From Taeniopygia guttata (taxonomy: Eukaryota > Chordata > Aves > Passeriformes > Estrildidae): DNA of 64,000 nt. Both the position numbers and the translations under genes were made by a program. This document shows, piece by piece, positions 26,557-36,444 of this stretch; the first letter of the stretch is position 1, and every line of letters starts with the position of its first letter. The notes under the pieces were generated by a model. The model was not told where the DNA came from. It did no database searches and saw nothing but the letters and a program-made list of their open reading frames with translations. The stretch lies in assembly GCF_048771995.1 (NCBI RefSeq), contig NC_133027.1, positions 8,366,001 to 8,430,000 of the forward strand. Reading direction: 5' to 3'.

Positions 26557-27539
26557 CCATAAAATATATATTAAGAACAGAAAAAAATAATTCTATTTAA
26601 AACCTTAAAGCCAAACTATTATATTTCAACTGTAAAATGATATTCCAAATAATAATATTGGAAAATATGCTTTTTGTTCTGAAATTAAAAGTAAAAAATG
26701 AAAAAAAGCCAGAGTCCATAGAATGGACATTTTCTAAGAGTTGCAGCACTGAGATATTTTTCATCTGGTTTTAGTTGCTGAAGTTTGACTGTGTTTTGTA
26801 TTGAAATGAAGAGTTATGAAAAGTTCTGTGCACTATTTGCCTTTCACTGGTTTCCCAAGGATTCACCATCAGCCAGGTGTATGTACACACTGCACTCTTC
26901 TCTGATGAGGTTTGTTTTAATGAAAGAATAGAGAAATAACTCATGAGTGAATACAGTTCTTCAGTAATATCTCTTGTAATGATAAATGTCATAATTTGCC
27001 TAAGTCCCTGTGTACCATTCTTCCCCTCCTACTGCTAAGAATCTTTTGATCTAAGGAACACCTATGATAATTTAAAAATACAGTTTCAGATGGCATAAAA
27101 ATTTAAATTATTTTTGAAATAAAAATTAAAGGCATTTAGAAGCAATCCTAACTACATCCCAGCTAACAATTATATAAGTTAATCAAACATCATGCTCTAA
27201 AACTCTGACAGTGGGAAGCAAAATAAAATTTTCTTGGTTTTGCATTTTACATAATTATGTATCTTTGTTATAGATGGATTTTTAAAACCTCTTCTCCACT
27301 TAAAATATCAAATACTAGTTGCAGGGTAGCAGAGGGGTGGCTAATCCTGTGTGCTTTCATGTGGCTGTAAACCATAGGACACATGGTGAATCAATGGGAG
27401 AGATGATTGAAGAGCAATTCACAGACGGGAGATGACAATGGCTCATCATGGATCCTATTTTGGGAATTGGTGGGGTTCTGCATATAGTCTTTCAAGGTCA
27501 CCCAGAGATATCAGCTTCATTAGCCCCTTCTGGCTGGGT
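26557..27539. other. AT-rich noncoding, nothing recognised
   Basis: No supported gene or repeat family. A-rich and TTTAAATTATTTTT-type runs are present around 26580-26700 and 27080-27130. Confidence 0.5.
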
Positions 27540-27702
27540 ACTTGCTGTTAGCAGGAGAGGCTGATTACACCCACGGCCCCTGTGCCAGCACGGCCCATTG
27601 CTCCTCTTCCCGTGGTGCGACTCGGCCCTGGCAAGGAAACATCACTTGAACAGCTCGAGAGGTGCATATGGCTCGAGAGCCACATGTTGCTCACTCCTGG
27701 CC
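27540..27702. mobile_element. Possible old hAT-like DNA transposon end in a GC-rich island
   Basis: A GC-rich island (about 27540-27690) ends with a near-palindrome at 27665-27686 (TGGCTC-GA-GAGCCA core) followed by TTGCTCACTCCTG. The combination of a CTCGAGAGCCACA-type block and an ending close to CACCCCTG resembles the terminal inverted repeats of hAT-type elements. I could not find a convincing matching 5' end or an 8-bp target duplication, so this is tentative; it may instead be an unrelated GC-rich element. Confidence 0.3.
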
Positions 27703-27989
27703 TAAGCCAATGAAACACAGCATTGGTTTGATTGCCTCAACATTCCCTCATTAACATGTATCTGCAGATTGATTTTTTAGCACACTTTTGATGGAAATTA
27801 TTTCTCTCAGAGAAATCAACAGTTGTTCAGAGAAAATCCCATATGAGAAGACTTGATTTCTTCTTTATATGCTACAGATCATGGGCTCTTTGGGGCAAGA
27901 TGTGTTCTAACAGCTATTAGTATAAATGAGCCCAGTGCCTGGTGGGTTTAGCAAGGAGAGGATGAACACATGCCCAAAATTTCATGGGG
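27703..27989. other. Noncoding, nothing recognised
   Basis: Unique AT-rich sequence between the GC-rich island and the pyrimidine tract. Confidence 0.5.
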
Positions 27990-28123
27990 TTTTTTTCTTT
28001 CTTTCTTTTTTCCTTTTTTCTTCTTTCTTTTGTCTTTTTTCCTTTTTTCTTCTTTATTTTCTTTTTTCTTTTCCTCCTTTTTTATTTCTTTTTTCCTTTT
28101 TTCTTTATTCTTATTTTTTTTTT
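27990..28123. repeat. Long pyrimidine (CTTT/TTTC) low-complexity tract
   Basis: About 134 bases consisting almost entirely of T and C on the plus strand, in degenerate CTTTT/CCTTTTTT units. The plus-strand frame across it reads as Phe/Ser/Leu homopolymer and is not a gene. Such tracts can adopt triplex DNA. Confidence 0.92.
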
Positions 28124-29554
28124 AATGGGAGTTTAAAATAGAAAGACTCCCTCATCTATCTAATACATCAAGGGTACTTTGGAAATCCTGTCACTGGCAG
28201 GGGAGGCTTAGATGCTCACACAGGAAAGCTTTATCCTTCACTTCAAGCCATTTGTTCATGTAATTGTGTTATCAGCTCATTGACTAGTACACAATACATA
28301 TGCAAATGTGTGCTCTTAAATTTTAATGACAAAAAGTATAATTCATCAAAAAAAAATTTAAAAATCACATACTCTGAGTATGGTCTGTTGCTGTGGAGAC
28401 TTGAGGGTGCTTGACTGTCTCTGCTTCACTGTTGGTGTTAAACCAAACCTGTGTACTCCATGACTGAATTACTCTCGTGTCTTTGGTTTCCAGAGGGACA
28501 GAGTTAAATGCTGCCTGCCTAAGAAATGCTCAGCTGAATAATAAAGCATGAAAGCTCAGGCTGCAGTGAACAGTCACTCATGTCTTTCCTTTTGCATGGC
28601 AATCACCAGCTGAGTGGAACAGTGATAATCTCTTTTGGTAACACTGCTGCTGCTATTGCATCAGGAAGACTGATATGAAGGATGTACACTGAAGTCTCTG
28701 ATCTTACAGTGAGCATGTGAATGCACCACAATAGATACAACTCTCTTGGCTATCCAGGGTTAGGAGGCAGAGGGCACTAGGGTATGGGCTAGACTGTCCT
28801 GTTAATCACAAAATCCATTAGCATTGCTGCTTCCAACTCCAGCATTGCTGATAACTCATTGCTATTCAGAGATTATTCAGGTGTTCAGAGTTAAAGATGC
28901 AAGACACATTTTTAGTTGGTGTAATATGGCCAGGTGCCCGTCAAGAAATGTCTACTATTGTAAGTTTGTTGGTAGGATGATTCTGTATGGCCTGCTCTGG
29001 TCTTCAAATTCTATAAATGACACTAATAGCAACTTAGGAAAGCTAATTAAAGACCACATGGCTTTCACTGCTGACATGCACTTGTACACAGATGTTGATA
29101 AAAATATTCTCTATTTGGATGGGAAAAGAACCTTGACAAGAGCAGGAAACTTATTTTGACCCCCTTAAGTGACCTGAGAAATAGGAAGGACATTCCTGAT
29201 ACACCACTCAGATCTCACTCTTGGGTTGTCTGCTTTTGTGCATCCAAAGGAAATAAATATCTATGCTTGAACAGTTTGGAGTAGAACTGTTCGGAAGTCT
29301 ACTTTTGAAACAATGACTAAAAGGAAAAATCAAAGATAAAAACAGATAAGCAAGCAAAGAATGAGCTGTAGCAGGCTGCCAGATTTAAGTCACAGCCATG
29401 AAGTCCTGCAAGGAGCAGAAGTGCTTCTTTTAATCTCAGGAGCAGCCATATGTCTGATTGTATAGTCAGTGCAGTGTAGTGTTAGATCTGCTTGTAGCAG
29501 ACATGCCAGGTTTTCTGCTTTGCCTGGAGTGAACTACGCTGTTTACCAAATGAA
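28124..29554. other. Noncoding stretch with an octamer motif cluster
   Basis: Around 28262-28325 an AT-rich block carries an ATGCAAAT octamer (POU-type) motif and nearby TAAT-like sites. It is possibly regulatory, but motif occurrence alone is weak evidence. The 111-codon frame at 28824-29159 has no recognisable domain. Confidence 0.5.
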
Positions 29555-29613
29555 CACATATACTCTGAGTTGGAAATGTGAGTTACACTCACATATACTG
29601 TGAGTTGGAAATA
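29555..29613. repeat. Two-copy tandem duplication, period 35 bp
   Basis: A roughly 24-base segment starting CACATATACT at 29555 recurs at 29590 with one mismatch. It is a small local duplication in unique sequence. Confidence 0.85.
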
Positions 29614-29732
29614 CTGGCCATTGCAGCTGGTGGAGACTGTTCTGGGCAGAGGGAAGGACATACAGAGAGCATGAGGATGCCTGGGGCAGATAAACGTTAG
29701 TGTCTGGGAATCATCTGAGAACTAGATGGGCT

Positions 29733-29941
29733 AAAGAACTTCTTTACAGAAACGGTGATTGGACATTGGAATGGGCTGTCCAGGGAGGTGGTGGAGTCAC
29801 CATCCCTGGAGCTGTTTAAAGAAAGACTGGATATGGCACTCAGTGCCATGGACTGGTTGACAAGGTGGTGTTGGTTCATAGCTTGGACTTGGTGATCTCA
29901 GAGATCTTTTCCAGTCTCATTTATTCTGTGATTCTGTGATA
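29733..29941 (+). mobile_element. CR1 LINE 3'-end fragment
   Basis: Shows GGACATTGGAATGGGCTG, GGTGGTGGAGTCACCATCCC, GGAGCTGTTTAAAGAAAGACTGG, CTTGGTGATCTCAGAGATCTTTTCC and a terminal TTCTGTGATTCTGTGATA. These are in the order of a plus-strand CR1 3' UTR, 5'-truncated. The terminal octamers carry a CTGTG variant. Confidence 0.95.
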
Positions 29942-32900
29942 CTGGATGAAATCATTTAAAGCTTGCTGAAAGGATTCTCAAGGTGTGCAGACCCTGCTGA
30001 GTGTTGAAGAAACAGCTGGAAAATATCTATGTCACCTTTTAGCTCTTTCACTTTTTCTGTTTCTTGGTACTGATATCTACTCCCCCTTCCTTACTGTAAA
30101 GTACAAAGAGACAACTTCCTTGTTTCTTTCTCAATAGGTATTGTAAGAGCCCCTCATGGCCAGAAACCTTAATTGCAAGAATTATTGAAGATAAAATGTA
30201 TATAAAAATCAACAACAAAAAGTTATAGAATGCATAAGATATATGCTTCCTAGCAAGGCTTTAGGGCAAAATGTTGCTGTTGACATTTTTTTTAAAGTTC
30301 TAGTTCTTTAAGTTGTATAACTTTAAATATCTGTCATGCAGTAGGCAGTCTCTTCAAATGACTATTATTTTTAATTAAATGCTGAAATCCTGGCTGGGAA
30401 TCAACACATGTTTTTGAATTTTCAGGCTTTTTTTAGGGTTCTTAAGTAAGATCTCAGCATTGTAATTTTTGACAGGTCTTTTTGAGAATCCCAGTGTGGA
30501 TAGTGTTATCTCAGCCAAATTAATTCCTAGAGTAATTCAGTTTGATTCATTAAGGACTTAGCCCTTGTGAGATTTTTTTGGCACGTCCATTGCCTTAGAG
30601 ACATAACTCTAAGAATTAAGTGTATGTAAACTTTTGATCACCTACAAATTACATTTAATCCTTGCCAGTGTTATTGTTGTTTTCCAAGCATTTGATGATA
30701 TATAATAACATCACTTGAGAGAGATGGGAATTCAATATATGTGCCTTTAAAGAAGTTGTGTCTTTTTCACTTTAATCTCTGGAGCAACAATTTTCCATCC
30801 CTGAGAAAGGGAGACATTCTAACTTTACCTACTGATGTTTTTTGAAACATTAGATGTTAGATTTTTTATTATTATTATTATTTTAATGAGTCCTTATTTG
30901 CTTTTCTCTCTCTTCTTCATGTGACCAGGGGCAAGGAGAAAAGGTGAAAATCATCTCTGCTGAGGGATGGGTAGGCAAGTTCCCATCCTACTAAACTCAG
31001 TGGGAGGGTTGCTACTGATGTGAATAGGTCTCTCTCTGATGCACACAGCTCTCCTGTAACATTCAGCAGGTATCCCAGCAAGTCAGTACAAGCTTTGGGC
31101 ATAAATGCATAATAGGGAGAGAATACATTTTTAAAATATTCCTTTGTTTTTACTCTTTTAAAATTACATTGCTTATAGAAGGCAGCAGACGGAATATATG
31201 ATCTGTTCTGTGTGTCTGTGAATAACTGCTGCAATTCCTGCTAGAAGCACTCACACAACAGAAGAGCAAGAATGCCCTCATAAAAACTCTTTAATTTCCC
31301 TTCCCTCTCTTTTCCTCAGAGTGCCTTTATGTTCTTTTGATGAAAGCTAACTGGAATTAAATATTGAAAAGAGTTAAAAAATGGGTAACTTATTTTCACA
31401 AACTCAGAAAAAAACAGATTTTAAATCTGTGAAAAATGATTTTTACCATCTAGCTTGACCTTCTGCAAAGTACAGAACATGGCATTGTCAACCCTGTAAA
31501 GGTATCTGTAACCTGTGCTGGGCTAAAGCAGAGCTTCCAGAAATACATCTCAACTTTATTTGGAGACATTAGACAATGTAGGATCCACAACCTTGTTTGA
31601 CAGCTTATTTCATTATTTATACTGTTAGAATGTGGTGCTATGTTAATAATAGCAGATCCACCCATTTCTTTGGAAATAGTTACTGTTTATATACTCTGCT
31701 ACATGACTTGTTTTCCCTCCGAGTCTGAAGGCTTAATTTGAAAATATCTGTGCCATGGATAATCCATTCAGGAGAGGATTTATGGAGATCCTGTGGGGTG
31801 CTGGTTTCTGTTAATTAGCGTAGGAGTTAGAAGCCAGAGAAAACCATGGGATCTGCCTGTCCGGCTGCTGGAGTAGAGAATATCCTTTTCTTCATACTGA
31901 TGCTGAGCTTCTCTGCTCCTGGAGACTGTCATTACCAAGTTACAAAAAGTTTCTACCTCTATAGCCTGAAATCTTGTGAAAATGGTTCCTCTGGCATTTT
32001 TGCAGCCCAGTGAAAGCTCTTTCTTGTTTCACTTCCTGCTGCTCTGCACTGCTCGGGGAGAGGGGGTAAAAATGAAGTTATGGTTGGGCCAGAAACAATG
32101 GAGTTTGGAATGACAGCATCTACCTGATTCCTAGAACCAGTATTTTGGAGCTCCAGTGGGGAAAATATCTTTTGGAAATTAAAGGAGAAAAAAATGTTTT
32201 ATAGGCAGCTGTACATGTGCTAAGATCCCAAAGGGAACAATTGACTTCTGCAAATCAGAGAAGAAATGTATTTTTCAGGCTATAGTTAAGAAGAAAAAGG
32301 GGTAGAGAAAAACTTTTTTTCCCAGCTGAAAAACAGTCCACTTTTCAGATGGCTGTTTGGAGAACATGGGAAAACAATTATTTTCATTAAAAACAAACCA
32401 AAAACCCAGCAAAATAGGAAGCAAAGCAGATGTATTAAGAAAGCGCAGTAGTAATGAAGTGGGAAAAGACTTAATTCTGAACTGAATTATGAGGACTCAC
32501 CTCACCACTGCAGAGGTGATGGGGATGGCAGGCAGCAATATCAATGAGACCTCTTACCTGGCACAACGCAACACAGAACAGGAGCTGCTCTGTATGTGCT
32601 GTACTTGAGGTAGCCTTAGAAACAAGCTGGAGAGGAAGGCTGCTCAGCCTCATTCCCTGTGCTTTTCCGTGGAAAGGAGATGAGATGATAACATTTAGTC
32701 CATTAAGTGTGTGGTGTGGAGGAGGATGCCATCCTCCCACAGCAAAGTTGGACGATAGCTTTGATCTGTTTGCCTAAAACATTACAACTTATGCAGCATC
32801 TCAGGTACACTCTCTGAGCTCTGTGCTGCCATACCAGTGTTACTTCCAACCTGTTTTCTAGTATGTATGTGAACTCCTTCCACATTAAACATAAACTAAC

Positions 32901-33170
32901 CAATAAATTTTTGGGTGGAAGGTGAGTGATACATAGCTTCTTACTGTTGTTGCCTTCTGAATGGAAAAAAATGTGATTAGTATTTACTGGTGGTCACTCT
33001 TCCTCACAGTCATTATGGTGCTCTTCTGATGCCTTAAGTTTCAGCTTTCATATTTTCCAGATTCTGTACTCCATTAGTACCTAATTCTTAACTTCATATA
33101 AAGGGTTAGCAAGCTCTCTTCCGTTTAGTTAGACAAAACAATCCTTTTCCAGCCTGAGAACCAAGGACAC
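29942..33170. other. AT-rich noncoding stretch, no gene recognised
   Basis: Overlapping frames on both strands at 32471-32903 look like chance frames; none has a recognisable domain. An ATT-rich run lies at about 30868-30885. Confidence 0.55.
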
Positions 33171-33448
33171 TGTTGCAGTTTCAGGTCCAAAAAGTATCAA
33201 CAACAGCGAATTGAGGAGAGCAATCTGGGAGGATGGGACTTCATAACCTGAAGCTGTAATTGAACAATGAACCCCAATATATAAAAATGAAAGTGTGAAA
33301 ACTCATGACTCATCATCCATCTTGGGCAGAGCCACAGTTGGGCTCTTGTACTGCCCAGGCTGTATCCTTTGAAGACCTTTTAATAAATACCTACTTTATT
33401 CCCTTAACACTGTCTAGCCTCTGTTCTAGGTAGCCTCTCAAGGCATCA
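33171..33448 (+). mobile_element. Endogenous retrovirus LTR (plus strand)
   Basis: Begins TGTTGCAGTTTCAGG and ends GGCATCA, so it has the TG...CA form. It contains a TATATAAAA promoter box at 33278-33286 and an AATAAA polyadenylation signal at 33382-33387 in the expected order and spacing, with CCTTTGAAGACCTTTT just upstream of the signal. It is followed directly by a primer-binding site. This resembles avian ERVL-type LTRs, but the family is not proven. No second LTR of this family occurs in the window. The exact 5' boundary is inferred from the TG dinucleotide. Confidence 0.8.
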
Positions 33449-33453
33449 GTTTT

Positions 33454-33477
33454 TGGTGACCCTGCTGGGACTCGAAC
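33454..33477 (+). promoter_or_regulatory. Retroviral tRNA primer-binding site
   Basis: Six bases after the LTR end comes TGGTGACCCTGCTGGGACTC and AACCCAG. Its reverse complement has the form of a tRNA 3' end: a 5-bp T-stem (CTGGG/CCCAG) closing a TTCGAGT loop, then seven acceptor bases, one discriminator base and CCA. This is the site where a host tRNA primes minus-strand DNA synthesis. The tRNA is not assigned; the TTCGAGTCCCA form is shared by some Arg-type tRNAs. Confidence 0.8.
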
Positions 33478-34260
33478 CCAGAACATTTGAATTAGAAGTT
33501 CAATGAGTCAGGTTGTTTGGCAGTTATTTCTTAGAGCTTCAGGTTCAAACATACTCACATTTGTCTCTCCACTGGCAGCAGTCACCTCCTGCTTCCATCA
33601 ACAGTTAGATGAAGTTCCCCTTTCCTGTCCTGGTGCTCCCCCTTGTTGCTTCACAGCTGCTGTTGGCAGGTGACGTGGAACCTGCAGGTGCAGCCTGGGA
33701 AGGTTCCTTGCTGGTGTGGTGGTAAAATACTAATTAGCAATGGAAGAAATTTTTTCCATGGTGTGATTTACACTCTTTGTTCTTGATTGTTTCTCCTGGT
33801 ATCACCTTGGTCTGTGAGCATGGGGGTGACCCATTTATCATGGCCTTTGAGATAGTGATGAGACTTACTTAATCATCAGTTCCTTAATAAAACTGTCTTA
33901 ATAAAGCTTCTCATAATAAGCAGTCTTAATAAAACTGCTCTGTAGTGATATACGTATGTTCAAGACATAATCAGGGCTTCTGCTATGTGCATTGTCATTG
34001 GCAAAGATTTATCCAGCACAATATCCTTGTGATGGCTGGGATCATGCTCACCACTCATGGCACCTGCCAGGGATATTTCAGCAGCTCCTGCCGATGAGAC
34101 AGAAGTCAGGTCCAAGGCAGTGCATAACAGGGCCACTGTAGCCACAAGGCAGTGGCCATGGCAGAAGAGGCAGACCTACAAAAAGAAATTGGACTATTCA
34201 GTGTATGAGCAGGAATTGGGTAGCTCAGGGGTTGGTATCAGTCAAGCATCTACCAATTAA
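33478..34260 (+). mobile_element. Possible ERV internal remnant and second polyadenylation region
   Basis: Sequence after the primer-binding site may be retroviral leader or internal sequence, but no gag or pol coding region is recognisable. At 33886, 33900 and 33928 there are three AATAAA hexamers in a repetitive TTAATAAAACTG context, as in the 3' part of an LTR. Short frames at 33960-34145 (minus) and 34057-34260 (plus) overlap and are not called. Whether this belongs to the upstream LTR or to another element cannot be settled by reading. Confidence 0.3.
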
Positions 34261-35817
34261 TAACAGCTAAAGTAACCTACAACTTATTTTTCTGCGTTTA
34301 TCATTAAACCAGCCTTTACTTTGTCACATCTCTTCATCAGACCCTTTCTCTGTTTTGCAAGGCTTTTCAAATTTGGTCAGTACCTCAGTGGTTTTTAAAG
34401 GTTAGCCTCTGATAACTATCAGTGAGTTATCAAACCACATAGTAATTTAACTGGGAAGAAAAGGCAAGTGAATTGTAGCAGTGGGGCACAGAACAGTATG
34501 GAAAGGCAGGAGATGGGGTGAATGAATCATCAAAGGCACACAGATGTTAGGGCAGTTCTTAGACTGTGCACATCCTAAGCACTGCCACACATCCCTTCTT
34601 CACACAGTCTGGGATTGTAGGCGATTTGCATTGTCCCTAAGTACAGTTTATTGCTGCCTTCCCTTCTGAGGTCTTGAAAGGTCATCCCCCACATTTTACA
34701 GACTGTGTCTCCTATTGCAGGTGGGAACACGGTTCTGAGCCACTGTTGCACATGCAGCCTGGGAGATGGCTGGTACTCCTTCCATGGTCTGGACTGAGTT
34801 GCTCCTGCTGCTGCTGCTTGTAAAAGGGAAAATCATCAACCGCCTCTTCACCCTGGAATTGTCATAATCATTCTTCAAAAAGTGCCTGAAATACAACTAA
34901 GTAACCTTTATCCTCTTTGCTTCCTATCACTAAATTTAATGACATTTAATATTTCTGACACTACCTCTTGCAGAACAGAACAAGAAAGCAGCATAATGCT
35001 ATCTAAGCATGATGCAAACAGAACACATTTATTCATTTCTGTTCATTAATTAGACTGCTGTAATGCAGCCAGTTTCTCCTCCAGTTTTTCAATAGCAGTA
35101 GGTTTTCATTCATCTAATAATGATTTTATGACTTGCAGAATGGCACAGAGTAAAATTTCACATGATGAACGTGTCTGCCTGTCTTCTTTGGTGGTTTGAG
35201 TTTCTGGACACACAGGAATAGAGAGAGCCCAGTGGAGAAATAAACTTGAATTATTGGGTCTTGGCTGTAAACACGGAGCTGGGAGCTTATTCTATCTGAC
35301 TTTGTGTGCTGGCATCATTCTTTCTGGTGCCCACTGGATAGTGAAATCAAAGCAAAATCTCAGCAAGACAGAGAAAAGAGAATGAATAGAGAAGGGAGAT
35401 CAACAGAAGAGCTGTTAACACTTCTTTGCATATTTTAAGGGTAAATGGCCTTCGTCTGACTTCTTATGTATTACAGTTGCATTTTAGCCAAGTATTTTAT
35501 GATTGAATCCAGGAGCTACCGGTTTAAGCCACCTTCCAAAGCATATTTTCCACAAAGGAAACAACAGGTGTAAATCTGGTACCCTTCATAGTTTGTTCCA
35601 ATGGCTAATCACACTCACTGTGCTTTATTTCTCATTTGAATTCATCTGGCTTTAGCTCCCATCCACTGATTCCTGTTATGACTCTCTGCTAGATTGGTTT
35701 AATTTTACTTCCCACACCCTGTTCCTTTCAGATTTATTGGCCAAGTTCTTCTAAAAATAGAATAAAAGCAGAAACAGTTGGCAGAGAAAGGGGGAGAGAG
35801 AAGGAAGGGGAAGGGGA
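34261..35817. other. Noncoding, nothing recognised
   Basis: Unique sequence with a short CTG run at about 34805-34818. The 66-codon minus-strand frame at 34696-34896 has no recognisable domain. Confidence 0.5.
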
Positions 35818-36099
35818 AAGGGAGGGAGGGAGGGAGGGAGGGAGGGAAGGAGGGGGGGAGGGAGAGAGGGAGGAAGGAAGGAAGGAAGGAAGGAAGGAAG
35901 GAAGGAAGGAAGGAAGGAAGGAAGGAAGGAAGGAAGGAAGGAAGGAAGGAAGGAAGGAAGGAAGGAAGGAAGGAAGGAAGGAAGGAAGGAAGGAAGGAAG
36001 GAAGGAAGGAAGGAAGGAAGGAAGGAAGGAAGGAAGGAAGGAAGGAAGGAAGGAAGGAAGGAAGGAAGGAAGGAAGGAAGGAAGGAAGGAAGGAAGGAA
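35818..36099. repeat. Composite (GGGA)n then (GGAA)n microsatellite
   Basis: A GGGA-type run (about 35818-35870, with a few interruptions) passes into a nearly perfect GGAA run of about 230 bases ending at 36099. The 119-codon frame across it reads as Lys-Glu-Gly-Arg repeats and is not a protein gene. Long GGAA runs can bind ETS-family factors in cluster; a purine strand this pure can also form triplex DNA. Length is likely polymorphic and prone to assembly error. Confidence 0.97.
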
Positions 36100-36409
36100 T
36101 GTTTCTCTTAATGTTTTCCTATAGTAGAATTCATTGAACCATCTTGACAGTATTCAGGGCAGTCAAACCCAGAGTTCTGACATGAGTAAAGATTAATAAT
36201 GCCATCAAAAGACTCATAAATGTCTGTCACATCTGTCACACCTGCCTTAGAGTGCCCATTCTAGCACAGGACATTTGGCTTCTAGGCACTCATAAGGTCA
36301 AAATATTAAAAAAGTAATGATAATAACTTTAAAGATTTTTTGAGATTGTCTCATTATAACCCTATATTAATTATTATTTTTCAAGGCCTTGTTTTGTTTC
36401 TGTTTTTGG

Positions 36410-36411
<2 letters not shown>
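36100..36411. other. Noncoding, nothing recognised
   Basis: Unique AT-rich spacer between two simple repeats. Confidence 0.5.

Positions 36412-36441
<30 letters not shown>
36412..36441. repeat. T30 homopolymer
   Basis: Thirty uninterrupted T on the plus strand, preceded by T/G-rich sequence. The minus strand thus carries an A30 run, which could be a retroposon tail, but no retroposon body is recognised on either side. Confidence 0.93.

Positions 36442-36444
<3 letters not shown>

Noticed and set aside
27317..27340. Candidate left end for the hAT-like element
   Set aside because: Only a loose match to the complement of the right end (CAGAGGGGTGGC) and no matching flanking duplication.
27926..28141. 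71-codon Phe/Ser/Leu-rich frame resembling a membrane peptide
   Set aside because: It is a translation of the pyrimidine tract.
33454..33480. Possible tRNA gene (T-arm-like sequence)
   Set aside because: Only a T-arm, acceptor 3' strand and CCA complement are present; there is no anticodon or D arm. Its position just after an LTR end fits a primer-binding site.
35778..36137. 119-codon plus-strand open frame
   Set aside because: It is a translation of the GGGA/GGAA microsatellite (Lys-Glu-Gly-Arg repeats).
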